From: an uncultured Candidatus Pelagibacter sp.
Lineage (GTDB): Bacteria > Pseudomonadota > Alphaproteobacteria > Pelagibacterales > Pelagibacteraceae
DNA: 47,406 bases
Assembly (NCBI GenBank): GCA_905612465.1
Contig: CAJQSC010000018.1
Span: forward strand, 1 to 47,406
Direction of reading: 5' to 3'
A program made the translations under genes and the position numbers. Numbering within the stretch: the stretch's first letter is position 1; the number at the start of each line of letters is the position of its first letter. Below are positions 34,009 to 41,914 of this stretch, piece by piece. The notes beneath the pieces were generated by a model, which was not told the origin of the DNA, made no database searches, and saw only the letters and a program-made list of their open reading frames with translations.

Positions 34009-34542
34009 TTAAATTTTTTCAGATATATTAATTGCTATCTTTGAGCCAGTTTTAATAACTTTATCCAAAATAGAATATAGGCCTACTTTAGTAGCACCTT
34101 CTTCATAGGCAATATTTTTATGGTTTATCTCATCTTCTCTAAATTTAATAATTTTTTCTTTTAATTTTTTTTCATCTGATTCAAGTTGTTCTATTTGATT
34201 TGTATAGTGTTCTTGAATAACTTCTTCGACTGAAGCAGTACAAAGCATCGCAGCTTTCTTCCCTAATATTGTTGAACCAAATCCCAGTCCCACACCAAGG
34301 ATATCCCATAGGGGTAAAAATTTTGTAGGTTCAATATTTCTTTTTTTAATTTCATTTTCAAAATAATCACAATGCTCTTTTTCATGAATTTTCATTTCTT
34401 CAATTTTTTTTTTTAGAGCATCATTTTTTACAAAAGTATTGAGAGCTAGTAGTTGTCCCTCATAAATTTTTATTGCCCCACGCTCTCCAGCATGATCAAC
34501 CCTAATAAATTCTTCTATTTTATTTTTATCTGTTTTTTTCAT
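34009..34542 (-). CDS. coq7: Coq7, demethoxyubiquinone hydroxylase (diiron)
   Basis: Coq7 hydroxylates demethoxyubiquinone in ubiquinone synthesis. The 177-residue protein is a ferritin-like diiron enzyme: first Glu in RVDHAGERGAIKIYEGQ, then Glu-x-x-His in MKIHEKEHCDYFE. A third ligand is likely in CTASVEEVIQEHYTNQ and the last Glu-x-x-His in REDEINHKNIA. GERGA-x-x-IY and WDILGVGLGFGS-type segments are typical. It overlaps dsbB by 17 bases. With ubiE and ubiB it is the third ubiquinone gene in the window. Confidence 0.94.
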   Translation of the reverse strand: MKKTDKNKIEEFIRVDHAGERGAIKIYEGQLLALNTFVKNDALKKKIEEMKIHEKEHCDYFENEIKKRNIEPTKFLPLWDILGVGLGFGSTILGKKAAMLCTASVEEVIQEHYTNQIEQLESDEKKLKEKIIKFREDEINHKNIAYEEGATKVGLYSILDKVIKTGSKIAINISEKI

Positions 34543-35020
34543 AATTTAAAAAAAGTTTTGTCATCATAACCCCTAATACCAAATTAATAAAAATATTAAA
34601 AGTCGCAAGGGATAAACCAAAAATTTTAAAAGTTACATCTCTACAGCTTATTGGCATTTTTTTTAGTTGATTTAAAAGAGCTTCTTTTGATATGCTGTTA
34701 TCTTCATTATTTAAATCACAAACTAAAGATTCTTTAATAAACCCCTGTTCTATACCATAATGGTAAAATGCTATTAAAGTTGCAGAAAAAAATATTAAAC
34801 TTAAAATTATTAAAGACAGTTTTTCAAATCTCTTGGTAAATAAACAAATTGAAATAATTATTACTGAAAAAATATAAGGTATTCTTTCAATCAAACATAG
34901 GTTGCATGGCTGATGTTTTAATACATACTGAATAAAGTATGCTGCAAACAAAGCAAAAATACTAAATAACAATATTAAACTAAATATCATTCTATTTTTA
35001 ATATTAGGCATATTATTCAC
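34526..35020 (-). CDS. dsbB: DsbB-family disulfide bond formation protein
   Basis: DsbB reoxidises DsbA using quinone at the inner membrane. The 164-residue protein has four hydrophobic helices, the first periplasmic Cys pair in QPCNLCLIERIPY and a second pair as isolated cysteines in LVCDLNNED and PISCRDV. It overlaps the YqaA-like gene by 8 bases and coq7 by 17. No dsbA lies in the window. The start could be the first, fourth or eleventh codon (all Met). Confidence 0.9.
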   Translation of the reverse strand: MNNMPNIKNRMIFSLILLFSIFALFAAYFIQYVLKHQPCNLCLIERIPYIFSVIIISICLFTKRFEKLSLIILSLIFFSATLIAFYHYGIEQGFIKESLVCDLNNEDNSISKEALLNQLKKMPISCRDVTFKIFGLSLATFNIFINLVLGVMMTKLFLNYEKNR

Positions 35021-35609
35021 TCAAAAAATATACTGTAACAAATATAACTACAATCAAAATACCTAAAATTGTGAACCATTTGGTAGCCCCAGTTTTCATA
35101 AATCCTTTAAATGTATCACCAAATTTAAATGAGAGATAAGAAATGATAAAAAATCTTAAACCCCTAGAAAATAAACAGATAAAAAGAAATATGAATAAAT
35201 TAAAACCAATCATTCCGCTAGTTATTGTAAATACTTTAAAAGGAAGAGGTGTAAAGCCAGCAAGAAATAAAGTAGCTAACCAAATATAAAGTCCAGTTCC
35301 ACTTGCTAGCTTATATTTAAGATTAAGAACTTTACCTTCATAACCATAAAATTCTACCACACTAAGTCCAAAATCTAAAAAATATGAACCAATAAAATAA
35401 CCAAATATTCCACCGAGAGTGGAGAAAAGTGTAGCAATTAAAAAAATCTTTAAATAATCATTTTTCTTTGCCATAACCATTGGTACAATCATGACATCAG
35501 GTGGAATGGGGAAAAAAGAACTTTCCGTAAAAGACACAATTGCTAAAAATATTTTTGAACTCTTATGTGCAGCGAGCTGCAAAGATTTTTGATATAATTT
35601 AGTAAGCAT
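35013..35609 (-). CDS. YqaA/DedA-like (VTT-domain) membrane protein
   Basis: This 198-residue membrane protein has about five helices. Its signature is FTESSFFPIPPDVMIVPMVMA, a re-entrant segment like the E-x-x-x-P-x-P motif of DedA/VTT proteins. GGIFGYFIGSYFLDFG follows, and GFTPLPFKVFTITSG forms the second re-entrant half. DedA relatives flip lipids such as undecaprenyl phosphate; YqaA members are uncharacterised. It is the first gene of a run with dsbB and coq7 and is divergent from the tRNA-Leu gene. Confidence 0.88.
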   Translation of the reverse strand: MLTKLYQKSLQLAAHKSSKIFLAIVSFTESSFFPIPPDVMIVPMVMAKKNDYLKIFLIATLFSTLGGIFGYFIGSYFLDFGLSVVEFYGYEGKVLNLKYKLASGTGLYIWLATLFLAGFTPLPFKVFTITSGMIGFNLFIFLFICLFSRGLRFFIISYLSFKFGDTFKGFMKTGATKWFTILGILIVVIFVTVYFLSE

Positions 35610-35658
35610 TTTTTGGTTTTAATATAAATTAAGTTCTTATACTATTTAATTTTATAGT

Positions 35659-35664
35659 TATAAT
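35659..35664 (+). promoter_or_regulatory. -10 element of tRNA-Leu promoter
   Basis: A perfect TATAAT ends 12 bases before the first tRNA base. The -35 region is not well conserved. Predicted transcription would start near 35671. Confidence 0.5.
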
Positions 35665-35676
35665 AATGAAAATTCA

Positions 35677-35761
35677 GGGCGAATGGCGGAACTGGTAGAC
35701 GCGCACGACTCAAAATCGTGTTTCGCAAGAAGTGAGAGTTCGATTCTCTCTTCGCCCACCA
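35677..35761 (+). tRNA. tRNA-Leu (CAA anticodon), CCA encoded
   Basis: The sequence folds as a class II tRNA. The acceptor is GGGCGAA/TTCGCCC, the D-arm is GCGGAACTGGTAGACGC, and the anticodon stem CACGA/TCGTG encloses loop CTCAAAA. The anticodon CAA is at 35711-35713. A long variable arm follows, then T-arm GAGAG-TTCGATT-CTCTC, discriminator A and encoded CCA. It reads UUG leucine codons. The acyl-CoA ligase gene begins 7 bases after the CCA. Confidence 0.97.
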
Positions 35762-35768
35762 AAAGTTT

Positions 35769-37472
35769 ATGCAGATAGATAAAATAAATAATTTATTAGA
35801 GTTGTTTTACAAACAATATCAAAAACAAAACAAAGATAGTATTTTTTTACAATCTTTAAAAGAATCTAAAAAGAAATATTCATGGAAAGATGTTTATTTA
35901 AATATAAATAAATTATCTGAAGAAATGTCAAAACATATTAAAAAAGGTGATAGATGCCTATTAGTGTCAGAAAATAGACCTGAATGGATGATAGCAGACC
36001 TATCAATTATGCTTTCGGGAGGAGTAACAGTGCCTGCATATACAACTTATACAGAAAGAGACTATGAATATATTATTAACGATTGTACGCCAGCAATTAT
36101 TATTATTTCAAATAAAATTCAATATGAAAAAATTAAAAATATAATTCATAAAAAAGATTTTATTAAAAAAATTATTTTATTTGAAAATATAGAAAATATA
36201 GATGAAGAATTTAATTTAAAGATACAGGATATTTTTAAAAAAAACCAATGTAATGATAAAAATTTTTTTGATTTAAAAATTCAAAGAAAAGATATGGCCT
36301 GTATAATTTATACCTCTGGTACTCAGGGAAATCCAAAAGGTGTAATGCTAAGTCATGGTGGAATATTAAATAACTGTGAAGGAGCATATGGGTTATTAAA
36401 AACTTTTATTTCAAAAAGACCAAAATTTTTAACTTGGTTACCCTTATCACATTCATATGAGCACACAGTTCAGTTTGTGCAAATAGTAGTTGGTGCAAGG
36501 GTATTTTATGCTGAAAGCATAGACAAGTTGATCAAAAATATGAGCGATTGTTCACCAGAAATAATGACAGCTGTGCCAAGGTTTTATCAAAACCTATATC
36601 AAAAAATTAATACGTCATTCAGTAAAACTACAGGATTAAAAAAATTTCTAGTTAATAAAACAGTCGAACTAGGAAAGAAAAAATTGAATAAACAAAGGTT
36701 TTCATTAATTGAATTTTTTTTTAATTTCATTTGTGAAAGATTTGTAAGAAAAAAAATAAAAAACCAATTTGGGGGAAACTTAAAGACCTTCATTTCAGGG
36801 GGCGGAGCTCTTGATAAAGAAGTAGGTTCATTTTTAAATGCCATTGGCTTACCAACCTTGCAAGGATATGGTTTAACAGAAACTTCACCGATTGTAAGCT
36901 GTAATTCAATAGAAGATATTAGAGTTGAAACAGTTGGACAACCATTTAAAGGAAATTTAGTTAAAATTGCAAATGATGGAGAGATACTTGTCAAAGGTGA
37001 GAATGTTATGCTGGGCTATTGGAATAATGAAGAAGAAACAAATAAAGTTTTAAAAAATGGTTGGCTTTATACAGGAGATATAGGAGAGTTTAATGGAACA
37101 TTCCTTAAAATAACAGACAGAAAAAAAGATATAATCATAACTACAGGTGGAGATAATATATCACCAATCAAAATTGAAAATAATCTAAATAAATCTAATT
37201 TTATAGAACAAAGCTTAGTTTATGGTGAAGGTAAACCTTACTTAGTTAGCTTAATAGTTTTGAGCCTCGAATATAAAAATACCTCCAAAGAAAAAATTCA
37301 ACAAGAAATAGAAAAAATAAATTTAGATTTAACAAAAATAGAAAAAATAAAAAAATTTATTATAATTAAAGATCAATTTTCAATTGAAAATAATATGATG
37401 ACACCAACCTTAAAACTAAAAAGATATAAAATTATAAAAAAATTCAAATTAGAACTTGAAAAACTTTTTTAA
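35769..37472 (+). CDS. Long-chain acyl-CoA synthetase-like AMP-forming ligase
   Basis: This 567-residue protein is an ANL-superfamily enzyme that activates a carboxylate with ATP and transfers it to CoA. It has the P-loop YTSGTQGNPKGVMLSHGG, LQGYGLTETSP, YTGDIGEF and the hinge region TDRKKDIIITTGGDNISP. Overall it resembles the FAA1-type long-chain fatty acyl-CoA synthetases. Chain length is inferred. The ATG at 35769 is the only reasonable start and leaves just AAAGTTT after the tRNA, so no Shine-Dalgarno exists outside the tRNA itself. Confidence 0.9.
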   Translation: MQIDKINNLLELFYKQYQKQNKDSIFLQSLKESKKKYSWKDVYLNINKLSEEMSKHIKKGDRCLLVSENRPEWMIADLSIMLSGGVTVPAYTTYTERDYEYIINDCTPAIIIISNKIQYEKIKNIIHKKDFIKKIILFENIENIDEEFNLKIQDIFKKNQCNDKNFFDLKIQRKDMACIIYTSGTQGNPKGVMLSHGGILNNCEGAYGLLKTFISKRPKFLTWLPLSHSYEHTVQFVQIVVGARVFYAESIDKLIKNMSDCSPEIMTAVPRFYQNLYQKINTSFSKTTGLKKFLVNKTVELGKKKLNKQRFSLIEFFFNFICERFVRKKIKNQFGGNLKTFISGGGALDKEVGSFLNAIGLPTLQGYGLTETSPIVSCNSIEDIRVETVGQPFKGNLVKIANDGEILVKGENVMLGYWNNEEETNKVLKNGWLYTGDIGEFNGTFLKITDRKKDIIITTGGDNISPIKIENNLNKSNFIEQSLVYGEGKPYLVSLIVLSLEYKNTSKEKIQQEIEKINLDLTKIEKIKKFIIIKDQFSIENNMMTPTLKLKRYKIIKKFKLELEKLF

Positions 37473-37590
37473 TTTATTTTTTAAGACGAGTTACTAAGCG
37501 CATATAATCTTACTTTTTTACTTATTAGAAAATATACTTAATTGAGAAATTTTTTTTTAAAAAATCTAAAATTTTGCTTTAATTAATGAA
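37473..37590. other. AT-rich gap before the Lys-rich mini-gene
   Basis: About 118 bases after the acyl-CoA ligase stop show no frame, tRNA or convincing hairpin. The only points of note are runs of T and A. The remaining part of the gap to 37829 holds a promoter, hairpin, short gene and terminator, listed separately. Confidence 0.6.
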
Positions 37591-37619
37591 TTGACATCAC
37601 TTGTATAAAAAAATAAAAA
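37591..37619 (+). promoter_or_regulatory. Promoter of the Lys-rich mini-gene
   Basis: TTGACA at 37591-37596 is a perfect -35. TAAAAA at 37614-37619, 17 bases later, is a fair -10. Transcription would begin near 37625, at the foot of the hairpin. Confidence 0.5.
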
Positions 37620-37622
37620 TAA

Positions 37623-37653
37623 GTTAACAACGAATCACTTTGATTCGTTTAAC
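37623..37653 (+). other. 5' leader stem-loop of the Lys-rich mini-gene
   Basis: AACGAATCA (37629-37637) pairs perfectly with TGATTCGTT (37641-37649) around loop CTT. A GTTA/TAAC extension lies outside a 2-base bulge. The predicted transcript starts at its base, the usual place for a 5' stabilising hairpin. No T-run follows, so it is not a terminator. Confidence 0.7.
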
Positions 37654-37671
37654 TTAAACAGGGAGCTAAAG

Positions 37672-37761
37672 ATGGCTACAAAGAAAAAAGCTAAAAAAGC
37701 TAAGAAAAAAACTAAGAAAAAAGCTAAAAAAGCTAAAAAAGCTAAAAAAAGAAAAAGATAG
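37672..37761 (+). CDS. 29-residue Lys/Ala-rich basic mini-protein
   Basis: A start codon six bases after GGGAG opens a 29-codon frame that starts MATKKKAKKAKKKTKKKAKK and continues with two more AKK units to a KRKR end. It has 19 Lys, 2 Arg and 5 Ala (including Ala2), no acidic and no hydrophobic core residues. It resembles the tails of histone H1-like and AlgP-type bacterial proteins but is only a tail. A good promoter, a leader hairpin, a Shine-Dalgarno and a terminator frame it, which argues it is a real gene. DNA or RNA binding is inferred from charge. It lies tail-to-tail with carD, whose product has its own Lys-rich tail. Confidence 0.75.
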   Translation: MATKKKAKKAKKKTKKKAKKAKKAKKRKR

Positions 37762-37776
37762 TATCTTAGTCTTTTC

Positions 37777-37819
37777 AAAAAACGCTTCTCATATTATTTT
37801 TGTGAGAGGCGTTTTTTTT
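37777..37819. terminator. Bidirectional terminator between mini-gene and carD
   Basis: AAACGCTTCTCA pairs with TGAGAGGCGTTT through a 12-bp stem (one G-U) with an AT-rich loop. It is flanked by T9 on one side and by A6, read as T6 on the other strand. It can end both the rightward mini-gene and the leftward carD operon. Confidence 0.9.
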
Positions 37820-37829
37820 TACCTAATTT

Positions 37830-38735
37830 TTAATCTTCAGTTTCAGGAGTAGTAGACTCAGCTTCAGACGCCACTGGCTCTATAGGTTTAGCAGGGGCAG
37901 CAATAATCTTTGCTTGCACCTCTAGGTTTCTCTTTAATGCCTTATCTAGTTTTTTCTGCGTATCTTCTAATGACACACCCATTACTATCTGGAATTCTGA
38001 TAATATTCTTTCATAAGCTTTCTCAAAAAGTTGTCTTTCACTGTAAGACTGATCAACCATTAGATCATCACCTTTGTTCAAATCTCTAACAACCTCAGCA
38101 AGTTCATAAATCTTTCCAGAAGAAATCTTAGCCTCATATTCTTGTGCTCTTCTACTCCACATTGACCTTTTGATTTTTGGCTTACTTTTTAAAATAGAAA
38201 TACATTTATTAACCTGATTAATAGTTGCCAACGGTCTAAGGTGAGACTGTTTGTTTACTGGAACCATTCCGTTAGCTTTATCTTTTTCAAACTTAAGCAT
38301 ATATATTTCAACATCAATACCACCAATATTAATTTTTTTGAATTCAGTAATTTGTCCAACACCATGCTTTGGATAAACGACATAATCTTTAACTTTATAT
38401 TCTTTCTTTTCTGTTTCTTGTTTTTTTACTTTTTTAATTTCAGGTTTAACTTCATTACTTTTTGGAATTCTTAGATTATCAGTTTTCACCTCTACTTTTT
38501 GAGGGATAGGTTTTATATTAGTTACTTTTGAATTTTTTTTGACTTTTACTGAAGCTTTCTTTGTTACTTTAGTTTTTTTAACAGGAATAATTTTTTTAGA
38601 TGTTTTAGTCTTACCTTTAAATTTATTTATCACTTTAGTAATAGTTTTCTTTTTTACTTTTTTTTCAGGGGTTTTTTTAAAGATTTTCGCTAAAATATTT
38701 GTCGAACTTGTTTTCTTCATTTTTATACTTTTCAT
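37830..38735 (-). CDS. carD: CarD/CdnL-family transcription regulator with long Lys-rich N-terminal tail
   Basis: CarD-type proteins bind the RNA polymerase beta subunit and stabilise open promoter complexes. The CarD_CdnL_TRCF domain begins near residue 113 ([19 protein letters not shown]). It runs through KTNGMVPV-like segment [17 protein letters not shown] and the helical C-terminal domain ([28 protein letters not shown]). Typical alphaproteobacterial members have about 165-180 residues; this one has 301. The extra part is a tail of about 112 residues, 39 of them Lys, plus an acidic Pro/Ala C-terminal end. The start at 38735 has AGAGG three bases upstream; a second ATG at 38720 is possible. 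Either start lies inside fdxA. Confidence 0.9.
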   Translation of the reverse strand: MKSIKMKKTSSTNILAKIFKKTPEKKVKKKTITKVINKFKGKTKTSKKIIPVKKTKVTKKASVKVKKNSKVTNIKPIPQKVEVKTDNLRIPKSNEVKPEIKKVKKQETEKKEYKVKDYVVYPKHGVGQITEFKKINIGGIDVEIYMLKFEKDKANGMVPVNKQSHLRPLATINQVNKCISILKSKPKIKRSMWSRRAQEYEAKISSGKIYELAEVVRDLNKGDDLMVDQSYSERQLFEKAYERILSEFQIVMGVSLEDTQKKLDKALKRNLEVQAKIIAAPAKPIEPVASEAESTTPETED

Positions 38736-39003
38736 GATCCTCTGGAGGATCTTTTTTTACAGTTATATTTGGCCAAACTTCTGAATATTTAGTATTCACT
38801 TCAAGCCATTTTTCACTTCCAGACTCAGTATCTGCAACTATAGCATCAACTGGGCATTCTGGCTCGCAAACGCCACAATCTATACACTCATCCGGTTTAA
38901 TTACAACCATATTTTTGCCTTCATAAAAACAATCAACTGGACAAACTTCAATACAGTCCATCATTTTACACTTGATACATTTATCATTTACTAGGTAGGT
39001 CAT
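38677..39003 (-). CDS. fdxA: FdxA, seven-iron ferredoxin
   Basis: This 108-residue ferredoxin matches the Azotobacter FdI type. C9, C17 and C50 would hold a [3Fe-4S] cluster; C21, C40, C43 and C46 a [4Fe-4S] cluster; and C12 and C25 are the extra cysteines. The order [17 protein letters not shown] then [15 protein letters not shown] is canonical. fdxA next to carD and a large helicase is a conserved alphaproteobacterial group. It overlaps the TerB-like gene by 4 bases and carD by 59 bases. A hairpin within its 3' coding region covers the carD ribosome-binding site. Confidence 0.95.
   Translation of the reverse strand: MTYLVNDKCIKCKMMDCIEVCPVDCFYEGKNMVVIKPDECIDCGVCEPECPVDAIVADTESGSEKWLEVNTKYSEVWPNITVKKDPPEDHEKYKNEENKFDKYFSENL
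38736..38751 (-). promoter_or_regulatory. Hairpin covering the carD Shine-Dalgarno
   Basis: In the leftward mRNA, GATCCT and AGGATC pair around CCAG directly before the carD AUG, and the AGAGG ribosome-binding site is in the loop and 3' arm. Translation of fdxA through this point would open it, which suggests coupling of carD to fdxA. Confidence 0.45.
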
Positions 39004-39434
39004 TTTTTTAATTTTTGTTTTATTTTTTCTTTTAAGTCACCCATGGTTTTTTCATCTATATATAATAAACCAGCAAGTCTCCTCATCAAGTTTGTCTCAT
39101 ACATATCTGCGTTATTATCTGAATAAATAATCTTCCACAGAGACTCAATAATTCTAATTTTATCCGATTCAGGTGCATTTTTAACCTCTTTTGTGAAATT
39201 TAGTATTTGGTTTGAATTTTCTTCAATAATTAAAGCATCCGAAATTAATTTATCTATATTAGAGCTTGTAGCGCCCAATTCAATTAAAGTTTTTTTAATA
39301 ATTTCTTTTTCCTTATCTTCATAATTTTCATCAATTTTCGCCACGTGAATTAACAAAGCGGCAATATTAGAATAAGATTTATCATCATTGACGATATCTT
39401 TTTCATTCTCTTTGTTTTTAAAAAAATTGATCAT
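39000..39434 (-). CDS. TerB-like (tellurite-resistance-type) helical protein
   Basis: This 144-residue acidic helical protein looks like the TerB domain: [30 protein letters not shown], an acidic loop after the first helix pair, then [29 protein letters not shown] (segments partly quoted). TerB domains bind metal or act as scaffolds; no tellurite role should be assumed without the rest of a ter operon. It sits between the helicase and fdxA with 4-base overlaps on both sides, where many alphaproteobacteria have an S4 RNA-binding protein. Confidence 0.78.
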   Translation of the reverse strand: MINFFKNKENEKDIVNDDKSYSNIAALLIHVAKIDENYEDKEKEIIKKTLIELGATSSNIDKLISDALIIEENSNQILNFTKEVKNAPESDKIRIIESLWKIIYSDNNADMYETNLMRRLAGLLYIDEKTMGDLKEKIKQKLKK

Positions 39435-41914
39435 GAATTAAAATTTAAATCTTTTAATATCTTAAATGGATTATTTATAGAAGCTGTCTTTTTAAACATC
39501 TTTTTAATTTGTTTCCGGGGACTGTATTTGAAGTAAATATCTTTATCTTTTTCAAGTATTTTATAATTCATTTTTTCAATTAATTTTTTAAAATTTTCTT
39601 TACTACATCCTAATAAATTAAGCATTTCAGGAACTAGTTTGATTTCTCTACCTTTTTCAGGGTCAGCGTTTATGATTTGTACAAATAACCTTTCCAAAAT
39701 ATCTATTCTAACAAAATAATTATCAAAACTTTCAAAGCCACAAAGAAGCATAAAATTTTTATTTTTTATATTTTTATCATCTAAAAAATTTAAGCCAAAA
39801 GTAGGAGGGGTTAGAGAAAAGTTTGTTTGATTAAAGTTTTTCCACAGCAAGGTTCTTAAAGAAACAGCTTCAGGTTTTAACAATCTAAATAAGAAAATAT
39901 GGTATCTACCAAATTTTACACCTAAATCTCTTAAAATTTTTCTCTCATCTTGACCAAGTTTTTTTAAATATTCTACTACTACTTCTCTTTTAATTACACC
40001 ATTGTTTTCATATAGCTGGTAAGCCAAAGCTTTAATCGATGAGTTACTTTCTTTTAAATTTTTTAAGTCAATCAGACTTTTTAATACTAGGTTTATTTTT
40101 TCCTTAACCCAATTTTCAATAAATCCTGACAGTTTTTGTTTGTCATCATTTTCTATAATATCATCTACTATTAAAAATATATCAGGGCTTAAATAATCCT
40201 TACCTGCTATTAATTTACCAATTGGAAAATTTTTCCAATAAATTTTAAAATCATCTTTTATTTCTATTAACCCTGTATCTATAATAGATTGAATTCTTTT
40301 TTGTAGTTCAGGCCCCACAGTTTGCCTTGCTGCTTTTTTTAATGATTTAATGTCAGTTTCAAGTGCACCAGCTTTTAAATCCATCTCAAATCTTAAACCT
40401 TTTAAATCACCAATAAACTGCTCATCAATTATTACTTTATTATCTTCCATTATCTCAGTTTTGAATTCCATATCTTGTTTTAATCCTCTTGCAAGCACAC
40501 TGGCTCTTTTATCGATAAAAGTTTTAGTAAGCTCATCATGTAGTCTGTCAGATAATCTGTCCTCTAATAATTTTGTTTTTTCTATCCAATAACTTTGGCT
40601 TTCAACCCAATTAATTTTATTTGAAACATATGACCAAGTTCTAACATTTGCAATTCTATTTGATAAAGAATCAACATTTCCTTCTAATTTATCCAATTTT
40701 AATAACTGTAACCTCATATAATCATTACTAATTTTGCCATCTCTACCATTTAAAAAGCTGAAAACCTTACTAACCACCTCAAGATGATTGCCATAAGTTT
40801 TTTTTACAAAATCAGGAATCTGACAACATTCCCAAAGCAGTTCCAATGTTTCTTGGTTATTTCTAATATTATAGCCCTCCATATCTTTTAAAAAATATTT
40901 TAAAAGTTTTTCATCTCCACACTCATGTATTTTTCTTAACCAACTTCTATTAGGTTTTTCTTCAAGTGATTTAATTAAACTTAAAGAGTTATTAAAATTT
41001 AAATTAGAATTTCTCCAAAAAAGCATCTTAATTTCTTCAAATTTATGATTTTCGAGTAACTCAACCTCTTCTGCAGAAATCTCTTTACAGTCACCCGTAA
41101 TTCCAAAATTTCCATCATTTAAATATCTGCCAGCTCTTCCAGCAATTTGTCCAATTTCAGACATAGTGAGACGTCTTAACTTTCTACCATCAAATTTTTT
41201 TAAATTTGAAAAAAAAACATTTTCTAGATCCATATTAATTCCCATTCCAATTGCATCTGTTGCAACAAGAAAATCAACATCACCAGACTGATATAATTGA
41301 ACTTGTGCATTTCTTGTTTTGGGGCTTAATGAACCCATAACAATAGCTGCTCCACCTTTTTGTCTTCTAACAAGTTCTGCAATTGCATAAACTTCTTCAG
41401 TTGAAAAAGCTATGATTACTGTTTTTCTATTAATTCTTGAAATTTTTTTATGACCTACATAGGAAAGTTGAGAAAGTCTTTCTCTATTTATAAATTCAGT
41501 ATCCTCACCTAGCTTATTCACTATACTTTTAATAGTGCTTGAGCCCATAAGCATTGTTAGTTTTTCACCACGAAGATTTAATAATCTATCAGTAAAAATA
41601 TGGCCTCTTTCATGATCTGCACACATTTGTATTTCGTCTATTCCAACAAAATCCAAATGTTTATTAATTGGCATAGATTCTACTGTACAAAGAAAATATT
41701 TTGCATTTGAAGGAATGATTTTTTCTTCACCAGTAATTAAGGCAACTTTATCTACACTAATTTTTTTAATAATTTTGTCATAGACTTCACGTGCAAGCAG
41801 CCTCAGTGGAAAACCAATCATTCCCGAATCAAAAGAAAGCATAGTTTCAATTGCTAAATATGTTTTTCCAGTATTTGTTGGACCGAGAACAGCTGTAATT
41901 TTATTTTTGGACAT
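39431..41914 (-). CDS. Suv3-like DExH-box RNA helicase
   Basis: This 827-residue superfamily 2 helicase resembles mitochondrial SUV3. Motif I is GPTNTGKT (residues 11-18), motif II DEIQ in FVGIDEIQMCADHERGH, motif III GSSTIKSI, motif V DAIGMGINMDLE, and motif VI QIAGRAGRY. The Suv3-type region after the helicase core (FEEIKMLFWRNSNLNFNNSL) and a long C-terminal half without recognised motifs follow. SUV3 works with exoribonucleases in RNA turnover, and pnp is at 10.7 kb here, but a link is inference. It is first in the helicase-TerB-fdxA-carD run. Confidence 0.9.
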   Translation of the reverse strand: MSKNKITAVLGPTNTGKTYLAIETMLSFDSGMIGFPLRLLAREVYDKIIKKISVDKVALITGEEKIIPSNAKYFLCTVESMPINKHLDFVGIDEIQMCADHERGHIFTDRLLNLRGEKLTMLMGSSTIKSIVNKLGEDTEFINRERLSQLSYVGHKKISRINRKTVIIAFSTEEVYAIAELVRRQKGGAAIVMGSLSPKTRNAQVQLYQSGDVDFLVATDAIGMGINMDLENVFFSNLKKFDGRKLRRLTMSEIGQIAGRAGRYLNDGNFGITGDCKEISAEEVELLENHKFEEIKMLFWRNSNLNFNNSLSLIKSLEEKPNRSWLRKIHECGDEKLLKYFLKDMEGYNIRNNQETLELLWECCQIPDFVKKTYGNHLEVVSKVFSFLNGRDGKISNDYMRLQLLKLDKLEGNVDSLSNRIANVRTWSYVSNKINWVESQSYWIEKTKLLEDRLSDRLHDELTKTFIDKRASVLARGLKQDMEFKTEIMEDNKVIIDEQFIGDLKGLRFEMDLKAGALETDIKSLKKAARQTVGPELQKRIQSIIDTGLIEIKDDFKIYWKNFPIGKLIAGKDYLSPDIFLIVDDIIENDDKQKLSGFIENWVKEKINLVLKSLIDLKNLKESNSSIKALAYQLYENNGVIKREVVVEYLKKLGQDERKILRDLGVKFGRYHIFLFRLLKPEAVSLRTLLWKNFNQTNFSLTPPTFGLNFLDDKNIKNKNFMLLCGFESFDNYFVRIDILERLFVQIINADPEKGREIKLVPEMLNLLGCSKENFKKLIEKMNYKILEKDKDIYFKYSPRKQIKKMFKKTASINNPFKILKDLNFNS

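Noticed and set aside
37672-37761. Programmed -1 frameshifting at repeated AAAAAAG runs in the mini-gene
   Set aside because: The runs are not in the slippery X-XXY-YYZ phase for the zero frame, and shifted frames lead to no recognisable product.
39000-39434. Tellurite resistance locus
   Set aside because: A single TerB-like domain inside the helicase-fdxA-carD operon is not evidence for tellurite resistance.
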